From assembly GCA_025024175.1 (NCBI GenBank), contig QCXZ01000086.1, positions 16,954,245 to 17,018,244 of the forward strand: a DNA stretch of 64,000 nucleotides, read 5' to 3'. Below, piece by piece: positions 29,269-40,690 of this stretch. The number at the start of each line of letters is the position of its first letter. The first letter of the stretch is position 1. The position numbers and the translations under genes were made by a program. A model generated the notes under the pieces. It was not told the DNA's origin, searched no databases, and saw only the letters and a list, made by a program, of their open reading frames with translations. This DNA comes from Rhyzopertha dominica (Eukaryota; Arthropoda; Insecta; Coleoptera; Bostrichidae).

Positions 29269-30447
29269 CACAGGGTGCGGCGCTTAAATCCGGACAAATT
29301 TCAATTTGAATTTTTCCGCCAGAGACCGCTTTTGGCGTTCTTGAAAGTCATTGGCATTTAGTAAATAGTCATAACCTCAAAATGGCCGGGATGTTACATA
29401 CAAGTGCTGAGTACAAACCGAAGAGCCGCGGTTATCGAAATTCTTCGCGCTGGGCGTTCGCCGACAGAAATAATTCGATTCTTCGGGTACCCGAGATCAT
29501 CTGTATACGATATTGTATCCAAGTACAATGCTTCTGAAGAGTCTAGGGAAGGTTCCTCTAACCCAGCGAGGAGAACTCATTCGACGGAACGCAGGTCACC
29601 GAACTCCGGCAGTCGTGGGAAAAGGCTCAGGCGCTGATTTCGTAGGGCCCGAGGCAATCGTTGCGGAAATTGGCCTTAGTATTGGGTGTCAGCGAGCGAA
29701 CCATGCGTGGGATTGCAGAAGAGGACCTACGTTACAAGTGCGACAGATGCTGTCTGAGATTCTTTTCTGATGAAGAAAATTTTCACTGTTGATGCGAAGG
29801 TCAAGAACGACCCGATTGTTGCTCGAACAAAGTTTCCGGCTACGTGTTCACGTCCTAGGTGTTGTGTCAAGTGAAGGTGATGCCATTTCGCCACATTTCT
29901 TCGAAAAAGGACTACCTATCAATAAAGAGATCTAACCTGCAAGTTTTTGACAAATGTCGTGAAACCGTGGATGGTAACTGTAGCCTCGGGTAGACAATAT
30001 GTCTTTCAGCAGGACGGTATTGTACCGGCCCACACGAGCCATTTAGTCCAAAAATGGCTATCTGATAACGTAGACTTGTTCAGAAGCAGAGTTCTGGCCC
30101 CCCAATAGCCCGAAATTTGAACCCCCTGGACTATTATGTTTGGAGCGTAGTCGAAAGGTTACTAAACAAGTCCAGGCACCCTAATGTCGGATCTCTTAAC
30201 GCACCGCTATCGAAACAGCATTAACCAATATGGACCAGCGCTGTTTTAAAGACGAGCATGTGGCCATTTTATTGCCAAGGATGGAGGCGGTCATTAGAGC
30301 TAAAGGAAGTTATATAGAATAATTTTACTCTTGACAGGTAGAAACTATATTTCTGTAAATGAATTTTCAATTATGTTCATTTTTTGTTCAATAAATCTGT
30401 TTTGAAATAAAAAGATAAATTGTCCGGATTTAAGCGCCGCCCCTGTA
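29269..30447 (+). mobile_element. mariner-family transposon, inactive
   Basis: Terminal inverted repeats read GCGGCGCTTAAATCCGGAC at the left (29277 on) and its complement at the right (30421-30441), flanked by TA. Length of about 1.18 kb is normal for the family. It is inserted in otherwise unannotated sequence. Confidence 0.88.
29404..30321 (+). pseudogene. mariner transposase pseudogene
   Basis: The N-terminal helix-turn-helix (RRAAVIEILRAGRSPTEIIR, RSSVYDIVSKY) is intact. The catalytic part is in several frames: VHVLGVVSSEGDA, FQQDG around 30010, FWPPNSP and the C-terminal MEAVIRAKGSYIE. Multiple frameshifts and stops make it non-functional. Motif order fits the long mariner branch of IS630/Tc1 elements; the exact subfamily is left open. 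Confidence 0.82.
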
Positions 30448-30607
30448 GATTATACAAATTGCACACTGAAAATTAATATTAATAGAAAATAGATACGGTA
30501 AGGTATTAGATACTAATCTTTCCATCATGGTCAGAGGTAACAAGGGGAGTTCACTTAAGTGAACCATATAAAAGTTGTTTAATAAATGGTCAGCAAATTA
30601 CAGATGT

Positions 30608-31140
30608 TTTGGGGTCAAGAGCGCTTGTTTCACTTTTAAATACGACACCTGATGTAGCAATTGAATATAAAATTAGAAACTGCAAACTTAGCCGAATATT
30701 TATTTATATATTTATAACAGTAAATGCAACACCACTAGATTCACGGTTGATTCTGGAACTTTTAGATTTAAGAGACTTCCTTTTGGTCCTTCAGTCAGTG
30801 CCAATAGTTTTCAAACAATATTGATTTAACATTTTCAGCGTTATCTCTGAAAAAGTCTTCATGCACATGGATGACCTAATCGTGATCGGATATCCAGAAA
30901 GTCACCGATCAAAAAACCTTAGAATAGTTTTCAAAACTTGTATAAATGTTGCCTTCAGTTAAACTCAGATGTATCAATTTTTCCGAAAAGAAGTAACCTA
31001 CCTAGGACATAGCATAATAGTTAGAGGTATCCGTGTGATCAAAATTTGAAATAATTCAGAATTATCCACAACCAAATGCGTATGCAGTAAAAAGATTTGT
31101 AGCGTTTTGCAATTATTATAGCAGATTCATGGAGTGTGTT
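30608..31140 (+). pseudogene. Ty3/gypsy reverse transcriptase remnant
   Basis: Pieces in shifting frames read FRFKRLPFG, FMHMDDLIVIGYPESH (active-site MDDL in place of the more usual VDD), FFRKEVTYLGHSI and FEIIQNYPQPNAYAVKRFVA with YYSRF, in the order of a gypsy RT and connection region. Several stops. Confidence 0.7.
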
Positions 31141-31400
31141 TGGATAAGAAGAATTTGACAGTTAAAAACTAACATTAATACATTAAAAAAGTGGGTAAGT
31201 TTTGTAACGCTTAACACACCATCAAACCAATGTTGTCGCTTTCGAATTCACATCAATCATGGGCGACTCCCCCAGGGAATAAGCGTAAAGCTGAAGATAG
31301 CGAGGAGTCATTCCGTATCCTTAAAGCCGTTATAAATACTTGTGCTGATGTACAGCGAATATGACAACCACTACAACATACTGCAAAGCGTAACCAGCAA
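31141..31400. other. spacer with an unrecognised coding-like stretch
   Basis: Around 31276-31365 one frame reads PGNKRKAEDSEESFRILKAV then INTCAD. I do not recognise it. Repeated at 33140-33230. Confidence 0.3.
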
Positions 31401-31469
31401 TATAGGTCTTCCGATGCCTATTGTCAAGAAGACGAATGGTGCTCCAAGGTGAGCCTGTGTATATAAGGT

Positions 31470-31630
31470 ATTGTTTACTACAGAAACGAGTCACCCATCA
31501 AGATGAAATTTTACACGCTATTAAGAAATCACCGCCTGTTGGGTTACCTTTTGGTATCAAAATTGCTCCAGAAATATTTCTAAAAGTGGTAACTAAAATC
31601 TTTGGTGGCATAAAAGATGTTAATATATAC
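31470..31630 (+). pseudogene. second gypsy reverse transcriptase fragment
   Basis: Reads LPFGIKIAPEIFLKVVTKIF and GGIKDVNIYI, the F-G-x-x-x-A-P-x-x-F motif of gypsy RT, cut where the Penelope terminus begins (aaatattttcttggg). Repeated at 33344-33503. Confidence 0.65.
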
Positions 31631-32263
31631 ATATATAAAATATTTTCTTGGGAAAACGGCAAGGGTGTTTGGGCTAAATTAAGAAATGGATTTTTTAACT
31701 TTGTCTATATTTCGAACCAAAATCGGCTCTTCGTCAGGACACTAAAATTAAATACATAACAGGCACTTTTTATAGTTAAACTTCTTAACACTTACTCTTA
31801 ACTCCAAATATTAAAGGAAACAAAACGACGAAAACATATAACTTTGTAAAGGAATAAACTATTACAGAATGCCGTATGGCAAAACTGAATAAATAATTAA
31901 AAGGTGTCTAACCGTGAAATTGACAAAACTGACAAAATTTTTCGACATAATCAAGGATAGAGTTGTTGAACAAGCTTAAAATTCATGAGCGATTTATCAA
32001 ATATAAATATTATTTAAAATTCTATATATAAATTTTAAGTTGTATTATTTTCTTCTTAGTTTAACACTGTCAATTTGAAGAAGTTGGCAATAATAGAACT
32101 AAGATTTTGTATATCTGACCTTTTATTAATAGAATTGGAATTTTGTTGTATATAACACATTTCTAAAAATAAACGTTTTGATTTATTAGCTTCTATGTCT
32201 AAAATTGCAGTATTTAGGAAACCAAAAGAATGTCCGGTACTAGATGCATGCTGAGCTAAAGCA
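31631..32263 (-). mobile_element. Penelope-like element family 3, 3' end only (cut by gap)
   Basis: Minus-strand terminus plus the last codons of the GIY-YIG ORF, up to the gap. Equivalent to 33505-34142 in the other copy. Confidence 0.8.
31697..31745 (-). ncRNA. hammerhead-ribozyme-like core, family 2
   Basis: Minus strand: CUGACGA, stem II GAGCC/GGUUC with a 6-nt loop, GAAAUAUA, flanked by GUC/GAC as helix I. Same order as family 1 but with different stem sequences, which supports structural rather than sequence conservation. Confidence 0.55.
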
Positions 32264-32363
32264 NNNNNNNNNNNNNNNNNNNNNNNNNNNNNNNNNNNNN
32301 NNNNNNNNNNNNNNNNNNNNNNNNNNNNNNNNNNNNNNNNNNNNNNNNNNNNNNNNNNNNNNN
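32264..32363. other. assembly gap (100 N)
   Basis: Exactly 100 ambiguous bases, the usual placeholder for a gap of unknown size. Confidence 0.99.
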
Positions 32364-32474
32364 GTAAGGTATTAGATACTACATCTTTCCATCATGGTCA
32401 GAGGTAACAAGGGGAGTTCACTTAAGTGAACCATATAAAAGTTGTTTAATAAATGGTCAGCAAATTACAGATGT

Positions 32475-33010
32475 TTTGGGGTCAAGAGCGCTTGTTTCAC
32501 TTTTAAATACGCCACCTGATGTAGCAATTGAATATAAAATTAGAAACTGCAAACTTAGCCGAATATTTTATTTATAACATATATTTATAACAGTAAATGC
32601 AACACCACTAGATTCACGGTTGATTCTGGAACTTTTAGATTTAAGAGACTTCCTTTTGGTCCTTCAGTCAGTGCCAATAGTTTTCAAACAATATTGATTT
32701 AACATTTTCAGCGTTATCTCTGAAAAAGTCTTCATGCACATGGATGACCTAATCGTGATCGGATATCCAGAAAGTCACCGATCAAAAAAACCTTAGAATA
32801 GTTTTCAAAACTTGTATAAATGTTGCCTTCAGTTAAACTCAGATGTATCAATTTTTCCGAAAAGAAGTAACCTACCTAGGACATAGCATAATAGTTAGAG
32901 GTATCCGTGTGATCAAAATTTGAAATAATTCAGAATTATCCACAACCAAATGCGTATGCAGTAAAAAGATTTGTAGCGTTTTGCAATTATTATAGCAGAT
33001 TCATGGAGTG
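32475..33010 (+). pseudogene. Ty3/gypsy reverse transcriptase remnant (gap duplicate)
   Basis: Same content as 30608-31140, with small indels. Probably the same genomic locus seen twice. Confidence 0.65.
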
Positions 33011-33573
33011 TGTTTGGATAAGAAGAATTTGACAGTTAAAAACTAACATTAATACATTAAAAAAGTGGGTAAGTTTTGTAACGCTTAACACACCATCAAA
33101 CCAATGTTGTCGCTTTCGAATTCACATCAATCATGGGCGACTCCCCCAGGGAATAAGCGTAAAGCTGAAGATAGCGAGGAGTCATTCCGTATCCTTAAAG
33201 CCGTTATAAATACTTGTGCTGATGTACAGCGAATATGACAACCACTACAACATACTGCAAAGCGTAACCAGCAATATAGGTCTTCCGATGCCTATTGTCA
33301 AGAAGACGAATGGTGCTCCAAGGTGAGCCTGTGTATATAAGGTATTGTTTACTACAGAAACGAGTCACCCATCAAGATGAAATTTTACACGCTATTAAGA
33401 AATCACCGCCTGTTGGGTTACCTTTTGGTATCAAAATTGCTCCAGAAATATTTCTAAAAGTGGTAACTAAAATCTTTGGTGGCATAAAAGATGTTATATA
33501 TATATACATATATAAAATATTTTCTTGGGAAAACGGCAAGGGTGTTTGGGCTAAATTAAGAAATGGATTTTTT

Positions 33574-33622
33574 AACTTTGTCTATATTTCGAACCAAAAT
33601 CGGCTCTTCGTCAGGACACTAA
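33574..33622 (-). ncRNA. hammerhead-ribozyme-like core, family 2 (3' pseudo-LTR)
   Basis: Same core as at 31697-31745; it lies in the 3' terminus of the near-complete element. Confidence 0.55.
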
Positions 33623-33913
33623 AATTAAATACATAACAGGCACTTTTTTATAGTTAAACTTCTTAACACTTACTCTTAACTCCAAATATTAAAGGAAACA
33701 AAACGACGAAAACATATAACTTTGTAAAGGAATAAACTATTACAGAATGCCGTATGGCAAAACTGAATAAATAATTAAAAGGTGTCTAACCGTGAAATTG
33801 ACAAAACTGACAAAATTTTTCGACATAATCAAGGATAGAGTTGTTGAACAAGCTTAAAATTCATGAGCGATTTATCAAATATAAATATTATTTAAAAATT
33901 CTATATATAAATT

Positions 33914-36399
33914 TTAAGTTGTATTATTTCTTCTTAGTTTAACACTGTCAATTTGAAGAAGTTGGCAATAAATAGAACTAAGATTTTGTATATCTGACCT
34001 TTTATTAATAGAATTGGAATTTTGTTGTATATAACACATTTCTAAAAATAAACGTTTTGATTTATTAGCTTCTATGTCTAAAATTGCAGTATTTAGGAAA
34101 CCAAAAGAATGTCCGGTACTAGATGCATGCTGAGCTAAAGCACAACGATCTGGACGTAGACGAACATTACTACGATGTAGGTTCAGTCTGTGTTGTAAAG
34201 ACTGCATGGTTTGTCCAATATAAACAGAGGGGCAGTCCAGACATTCAACACAATAAATCACATTCATTTTTTTATTTTTGTCAATTTTATCTTTAAGTTT
34301 TGAGAACAACTTTTTATTAGTTTTTATATAGTATTTTGCAATTTTTAAATTTGGAACTACGTTAAAAATTTTTGTAAGTTTATGTGTTAAATTAGGTATA
34401 AATGGAAGAGATGCAAATACTATATTTTGAGGATTAACTAAGTGATCTTGACTTATCTGACCATATGTGGTGTTATTAACAGAAGTCCTTGAATTGTTAC
34501 TACCAAATAATAATTTAATAATTAAATGACGTGGGTAGCTATTATGTAAAAGTATTTTATATAATCTGTGTAAAGCTTGATTTGTAAGGGACGGATGTGT
34601 AATTTTTTCAATTCTATTTTTTTAAAGCTTTAATAAGATTTAGTTTTATATGGAAATTATGTTCAGAATAGTAATTTATATATCTTCCAGATGAGGTGGG
34701 TTTTTGATACCAATCTAAAATTAAACTGTTATTTTGAGTACGAATTATTTTAGTATCAAGAAAAGGAATGGAATTATTTTCTTCAAGTTCAATTGTGAAT
34801 TCTAAGTATTGATCGAAAGAATTGAACGTTTGTAGAACAAGGTTGGTTTCTGTATATGGAATCGCTAAGATTAGGTCATCAACATATTGGTATAGTAATG
34901 GTACTTGGAATGGAAGTTTTTCTATACAAGTGTGAAGTAAGTTTGACATTACTAATGCAGCAAGAGTTGGACTTAATGTAGAGCCCATTGGACAACCAAG
35001 GATCTGTTGATAGAATATATTTTTAAATGAAAAATAAGTGGATTTGAAAAGAAATTTTATAATGTTTGTAAATGTTACTAGTTGAATAGTAGTGTGATCT
35101 GCTATTCTCTCCCATTCTGACTGTATGATTTGTAAAACAAGTTCTAAAGAAATGTTAGTGAATAAACTGACAACATCTAATGAAATAATGATGTAATTAG
35201 AAGGAAGCTGAAAATTATTAACTTTAGAAGCAAACTCAAAAGAATCCTTGATAGCAAAACAGTGGTAACTTTCAAAGGCTTTATTAAGAATATCTGCCAC
35301 AAAAGTGCTAAGCGGCGAGGTAGGAGATCCAATGGTGGATACTATTGGACGTAGTGGAACATCTGGCTTATGTATTTTTGGCAAGCCGTATATAGTAGGT
35401 GATATAGCGTCATATAGGGTAAGTTTTTTAGTCTGGATTGTATCTATATGATTACTGTTTTTAAGTTGTTTAATTAAAGCATTGTTTTCCCTAATTATTT
35501 TTGCTGTAGGGTCCCTCGCTAGAGGGGAATAAACTTGTGGATTATTAAGTAAAGTTTGCATTTTGTCTTCATAATGATGAGAGCTTATAGCTACAGTGAC
35601 ATTGCCTTTATCAGCTCTGGTAATTAGTATATCTGGATTGGATTTAAGAAAGGTACGTGCTTGCTTATAGAGGATGTTTTCAGTGTTATGTGCGGAAGAA
35701 TAATTTTTTGAATTTTTGTACCAAAAGTTTGTAATAGCGTTCGTAGCTTTAGCTCTGATAAGGTTCTTTTTTGAATTATCAGGAATGTAATTAATAACAT
35801 ATTCTACATCTGCCAATAACTTTTTAATGTTGATGTCTTGATTAGTGGGATGGTAGGTAAATTTTGGTCCTAGCGATAGAATAGTTTCTATGTTTTTTGG
35901 AAAGGTGTAATTTGTAAGGTTTCGAAACCATTTCTTGGAGGTGTTAAATTTATTCAAGTGTGTTTCTACAAGTTTATTAAATTTAATTTTAATTTTAATT
36001 TTAATTATTATAATTGTGATTTTGAAAGAAAATAAAGTTGGATAATACATGTCGTGGCAAAATTGGGCTTAATTCTTCTCTAATTCGACAATTTGAACTT
36101 TTGAGCTTGGCCAACAACCTAAATGTAAGTGAAATCTCTAAACTCAATAATCTTGTTTTAAATCTTTTTTCAAAAGTCATAATTTCACGGTTGTTACCAT
36201 TATCTTCATCCAGCGAAGAAGTGAGGGATTTGATGTTCTGTTGGATGTGACGTGGTGTTATGCCAGATCTTCGGCACTTTAGTAGAAAATCTTTCCTGTT
36301 TTCGTATTTTGCAACCTTGGTGTTATTATGTGCCCATTGTTTGAGAAGGCGAACAGAGTTGTCTCCAAACCTGTTACGTATATCTTCGTAATAACCCAT
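33914..36399 (-). pseudogene. Penelope-like RT and GIY-YIG protein, family 3 (two frameshifts)
   Basis: Three consecutive frames: 36399-36001 (N-terminal, MGYYEDIRNRFGDNSVRLLK), 36050-34614 (RT: PTIYGLPKIHKPDVPLRPIV, ISLDVVSLFTNISLELV, GCPMGSTLSPTLAALVMS, catalytic YVDDLILAIP), and about 34613-33914 (linker, then VIYCVECLDCPSVYIGQTMQ nuclease core). The shifts lie near 36010-36050 in an (AATTTT)n run and at 34614 in a T-run; both are simple-sequence slips. All RT and nuclease signature residues remain, so decay is recent. Confidence 0.9.
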
Positions 36400-36497
36400 G
36401 TAGATGAATAAACGATAGATAATTGCCGGATGTATATTAAATATTTTCTTGGGAAAACGGCAAGGGTGTTTGGGCTAAATTAAGAAATGGATTTTTT

Positions 36498-36546
36498 AAC
36501 TTTGTCTATATTTCGAACCAAAATCGGCTCTTCGTCAGGACACTAA
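36498..36546 (-). ncRNA. hammerhead-ribozyme-like core, family 2 (left arm)
   Basis: CUGACGA, GAGCC/GGUUC, GAAAUAUA on the minus strand, in the 5' pseudo-LTR. Confidence 0.55.
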
Positions 36547-36727
36547 AATGAAATACATAACAGGCACTTTTTATAATAAAACTTCTTAACACTTACTGTT
36601 AACTCCAAATATTAAAGGAAACAAAACGACGAAAACATATAACTTTGTAAAGGAATAAACTATTACAGAATGCCGTATGGCAAAACTGAATAAATAATTA
36701 AAAGGTGTCCAACCGTGAAATTGACAA

Positions 36728-37258
36728 ATTCTATTAACAAAAGGTCAGATATACAAAATCTTAGTTCTATTTATTGCCAACTTCTTCAAATTGACAGTGT
36801 TAAACTAAGAAGAAATAATACAACTTAAAATTTATATATAGAATTTTTAAATAATATTTATATTTGATAAATCACTCATGAATTTTAAGCTTGTTCAACA
36901 ACTCTATCCTTGATTATGTCGAAAAATTTTGTCAGTTTTGTCAATTTCACGGTTGGACACCTTTTAATTATTTATTCAGTTTTGCCATACGGCATTCTGT
37001 AATAGTTTATTCCTTTACAAAGTTATATGTTTTCGTCGTTTTGTTTCCTTTAATATTTGGAGTTAACAGTAAGTGTTAAGAAGTTTTATTATAAAAAGTG
37101 CCTGTTATGTATTTAATTTTAGTGTCCTGACGAAGAGCCGATTTTGGTTCGAAATATAGACAAAGTTAAAAAATCCATTTCTTAATTTAGCCCAAACACC
37201 CTTGCCGTTTTCCCAAGAAAATATTTAATATACATCCGGCAATTATCTATCGTTTATA
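36728..37258 (+). mobile_element. Penelope family 3, 5'-truncated inverted copy
   Basis: Plus strand. Starts inside the last codons of the nuclease ORF (NKRSDIQNLSSIYCQLLQID at 36737-36796) and runs through the 3' pseudo-LTR. It points away from the near-complete element. Confidence 0.85.
37117..37165 (+). ncRNA. hammerhead-ribozyme-like core, family 2 (right arm)
   Basis: CUGACGA at 37127-37133, stem II GAGCC 37135-37139 with GGUUC 37146-37150, GAAA 37151-37154, then UAUA and GAC as helix I partner of the upstream GUC. Confidence 0.55.
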
Positions 37259-37939
37259 ATACTTACAATAGTGCGTGCGTGTATAGCGTGCCGCATAAAA
37301 CGTTTACCTTATACATCGCAAAAACGGCTGGCTACTAACGCACCGCTGCTCGTGTGTCTGTGGCGCAGTGTTGTTAACCTTACTATAAAGGAAATCCGGT
37401 ACGCATGCGCCCCAAAATCCGTAGAAATCCCTAGTTGCCACATTTCTCATGACCAATGTATCTATAATTACCAAGATACTTACCATAATGCACGCCTTTG
37501 ATAAAATGCGTTCACAGATAGTACTTTTAGAATTTCATTGTTTATAATAATAACTAATACCATAAAGGAAACATTTAATAAATAAATAGGAAGTACAAGT
37601 AATATATATTTTATTTATGAAAATAGCAACTAAAATACATTTTTGGAAAGAAACTAAAAAAAAGTAAAGTTTGTGCTTTTCATATTATTCATATTAACAA
37701 AAATCTGTTTTATAAGGTTTATAAGGTTAATAAAAAACAAAACGAACAGCACAGGTAAGTATTATGTGGCATTTTTAGTCTTCATTGTTATCACTATCAC
37801 TGCCGTCAGATTTGGAACCAATTTTTTGTGGTCATATATAAACCAGCTTTTAATTCTTTTTTTAACATATTTTTTTCTATTTTCCAATTATGGCACACAT
37901 AATTTTTATGAAAAATTCTTTTCCCGTGCAAATTTCCAG
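37259..37939. other. about 680 bases without recognised coding sequence
   Basis: AT-rich; short ORFs only. The right part (about 37800-37939) may be further decayed DDE sequence of the pogo relic that follows. Confidence 0.4.
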
Positions 37940-38675
37940 TTAAGGTCCAATCGAAAACTTGACCCGAACTCGTGGAAAAATAACCATGGGTGGAACGTAT
38001 GTTTCCGCAGCACTCATGCATATTACCGCAGTGCATAGTGTTCCCCGTTCTGCTGAAGTTAATGTGCCTATTTGCTTCCTACCTTTCATTGCAATCAATT
38101 TGGATGGACGGCCCTGCATAGTTGTTAAGCCCGTCTCATCGACGTTGAATATTCTAGATGGTGGAAACGTGTATTTCTCTTGCAGAAGCTCTAGCAAATC
38201 AGAAAACAAGTGTACGGCAGGTTTATTGAAACCCCTAGCGCTAGCAGCCGATGTTGCTTCAGGTGTCTTCAGGGAAAGTTTATTTCTTTTCATAAATGAC
38301 TGCAGCCAAACCCAACCAGCCATTTTCTTATTTCGATTGAAATAGTGCTCCAAATTGTTCCATTCCGCTAACTGAAACGCCAAAATACGCCACATTTGTA
38401 GACGTTAATCCAAAAAGCATGCTCTCCATAGTTTTTATGTAGTCAACTAGTTGCTTTTCCATTCGGCGCGAAAACGTTCGTCGCCTACTTCCTACTTCCT
38501 TTTTATGCCCAGTAACAATTTTATTCAGGTTTTTCGCTCCGCTCGAGGGTGCTATTTGGTACCGAAAAAACTTTTGCCGCTTTAAATATCCATATTTGCC
38601 ACTTGAAACCGATCTAATTGCTTCGGCCATATTTTCCTTGGACCACGACTGACGGGTTGTTTTTCGCGGTGCCAT
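37940..38675 (-). pseudogene. second pogo-type transposase relic, different lineage
   Basis: 38675-38328 gives the psq HTH (RKTTRQSWSKENMAEAIRSV) and part of the CENP-B-type region. 38395-37940 gives AGWVWLQSFMKRNKLSLKTP, FNVDETGLTTMQ (first catalytic Asp) and GTLTSAERG, then decays. It aligns in order with the array transposase but is clearly diverged and independent of the tube array. The C-terminal half of the DDE domain is not recognisable. Confidence 0.78.
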
Positions 38676-39180
38676 ATTTGCTAATAATTATTGTAACTTG
38701 ATTCTGAAATAAAAAATACCAACAATATTTATACTGCAATCGAATTTGAATGAAAAAATAAAACAAGCATTGTGTTTCTAAAATGGGATATATCCCATTT
38801 TAAAACGATTTGCCGTTTTCCATTTTACCGACACATCAATATGTAAACAAAAAAACACCGGCAAAATTCCGTATGAAAACATAACCTCAAAATTTTATAC
38901 GCAAAGTAATCGTTAATATCCTAGCAACTAGTAAAAAATATATCGCCATCATCTCGTTGGTCATATAGCTTAAGTTAATAGATGTGAATTTTTACAATAG
39001 ATATAATAAAAACTTAAAAACTCACCTGGCAGTATTGCATCGCCCACGATTTTGATCAAACTGCTCAAGGCTACTCATACGGTGACACAAAGTATTACGT
39101 GAACTGTAGAAGAGATGGCGCTGCATGTACGACGAAATAGTTAAGGTATCCCGTTTTACCAGTATCCGGTTATAGGTAAC
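38676..39180. other. about 500-base spacer
   Basis: No coding sequence seen. A short palindrome AATGGGATATATCCCATT lies at 38781-38798 and could be part of the pogo relic's end. Confidence 0.4.
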
Positions 39181-39189
39181 CTTCCCCTA

Positions 39190-40690
39190 ATAGCTATTTA
39201 AGCAGCATCTAACATGGCAAATTCCTTCACTCTCCGAACCACACGCTCAATGTGAATGCGTAGTGCGGCTATCACTTGGTTCCGTTTGGCATCTTCTTTT
39301 GAAAGGGTTACACCGCTAACGACACTTGGTGGCCTTATTAACGCACAGCTTTTTTTACGGAAAACGTGTGGGCAATATATTTAAAGCCCCTATCTGCCAT
39401 TATGTTTACGCTATCAGGTAATATATCTAATTGCCCCCTTTTTTTTCTACAATTACCTTGTCAGATGCCCTTCCTGCATATGCTCCCGACACATAATTTA
39501 TGAATCCATTTGGAGTTGCTGATATCAGAAAGTTTATTAGATTGCAGCATTTGTATTGGGACCAAGTAATTGCCTGTTTTACAGCATCGCTAGGTTTTTC
39601 TATTTCCACCCCAAAACAATCAATTATCGACGCAGGCCAAAATATCAGTTGTAGGAGCACATTTTGTAACTCGTGACATATTCAATGAAAATATTTTTTC
39701 AATACTTGAATGACTAGCAGGGAAATCATCTGCTACGCGAGTGTATGCGTCATTTAAGCGAATTTGTTTTAAGATTATGAGTACGTTTCGATATAAAACA
39801 TGCGCATGTTCGCTCAAATACTGTACCACTAAATATATAACTCGAGGTATTTCCAAATAGAACTTTGACCTTGTTCTATGAGCAAAATGGTAGACCTTAA
39901 TCTATCTGTATTTTGTTCTTTATCTTCATTGGTTGGTAAATACGAACGAACATAATCGGAACTCTTTGAAGTGCTTGGTACATTTTCTGATGACGAGCTA
40001 CCTGTGGAAAAGAAAGATTCTCGTTGAAGCCAACTTAAATTAATGGCCATATTTACATTTACACCAATACTTTTGTGGGACTGTCTAATGTTCACTTGCG
40101 TTTTTTTTATTAGCAAAAGATGATACATTTTGTACATTAAATGCGCCTGAAGGTGATGCTGCAGTTTCCACAGTTAATATTTTGTTGGGGTTAATGCAGT
40201 TGTCGATGGCATTAAAAACAAATCACTTTGATAATGATCACTCTCATTAAAAATAAGTTTCTAGCAATTTTTATGACCTTTATGAAAATCACGTAGGTTT
40301 TTCTGCTTTCTCTTCTTAGCTGATTCTGTTAATTGCGACTGAGCCACTGGAGAAGAAGTACTGAAGAGATTTTTATGGGGCACTACGTCTTTCTTCAGAA
40401 TTATTCTATTATGCATTGTTTTATAGAANATCCAGTTGTATGCATCTTTTTCTAGCTGTAATATAAAACATAAACATTACTTCAACCCAAACTGTAAGGA
40501 AGTTGTAGCAGTAATTACCTCAAAATGGTCTTCACATGCATACAGCACAGTGCCTAGATTGGTTTCAGCTTCTAAACCAACTGTGTTCAACCACGTTGTG
40601 CGGGTTCCTTCCGTAGCGATTTTCGTGCTAGGCGGAACTTTCCGCTTACAAATATGTTTCGTTTTGTAGTTTTCTGCAAGCTGCTTCTGT
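39190..40690 (-). pseudogene. THAP and DDE_Tnp_4 transposase relic (ISL2EU/Harbinger-like)
   Basis: Minus strand. Exon about 40660-40527 reads VPPSTKIATEGTRTTWLNTV, LEAETNLGTVLYACEDHFE, the C-terminal half of a THAP zinc finger (C-x2-H-F). A donor gtaatt and acceptor ttacag bound a short intron (about 40450-40526); exon LEKDAYNW follows. Downstream come a decayed HTH and then DDE_Tnp_4: IIDCFGVEIEKPSDAVKQA, TWSQYKCCNLINFLISATPN, ADRGFKY and RIHIERVVRRVKEFAMLDAA. Frames are broken; one ambiguous base at 40430. Confidence 0.7.

Larger units (their letters stand above)
30498..32263. repeat. 1.77 kb segment repeated on the other side of the sequence gap
   Basis: Nearly identical to 32364-34142 (a few substitutions and short indels), in the same orientation, ending exactly at the run of Ns. 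The second copy begins exactly after it. Most simply, two contig ends carry the same locus and were not merged. Confidence 0.9.
32364..34142. repeat. second copy of the gap-flanking 1.77 kb segment
   Basis: Starts directly after the Ns with gtaaggtattagatac, as at 30500. Contains the same gypsy remnants (about 32475-33010 and 33344-33503) and the same Penelope 3' end. Unlike the first copy it continues into the rest of the Penelope element. Confidence 0.9.
33505..36727 (-). mobile_element. Penelope-like element, family 3, nearly full length
   Basis: Minus strand: 5' pseudo-LTR (36406-36727), ORF (36399-33914) and 3' pseudo-LTR (about 33505-33913) with the same terminal sequence aaatattttcttgggaaaac. 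It is inserted in the gypsy remnant at 33503. A second, inverted and 5'-truncated copy abuts its 5' end (36728-37258). Confidence 0.88.
36406..37258. repeat. inverted repeat of Penelope pseudo-LTRs, family 3
   Basis: Left arm 36406-36727 and right arm about 36937-37258 are near-perfect reverse complements; the spacer is 36728-36936. Outer ends read acgatagataattgccgg on the left and its complement on the right. Confidence 0.9.

Noticed and set aside
30498..34142. Genuine tandem duplication of the gypsy/Penelope segment
   Set aside because: Copies end exactly at a 100-N placeholder; an unmerged contig overlap is simpler.
37959..38345. 128-codon plus-strand ORF
   Set aside because: Antisense to the second pogo transposase relic.
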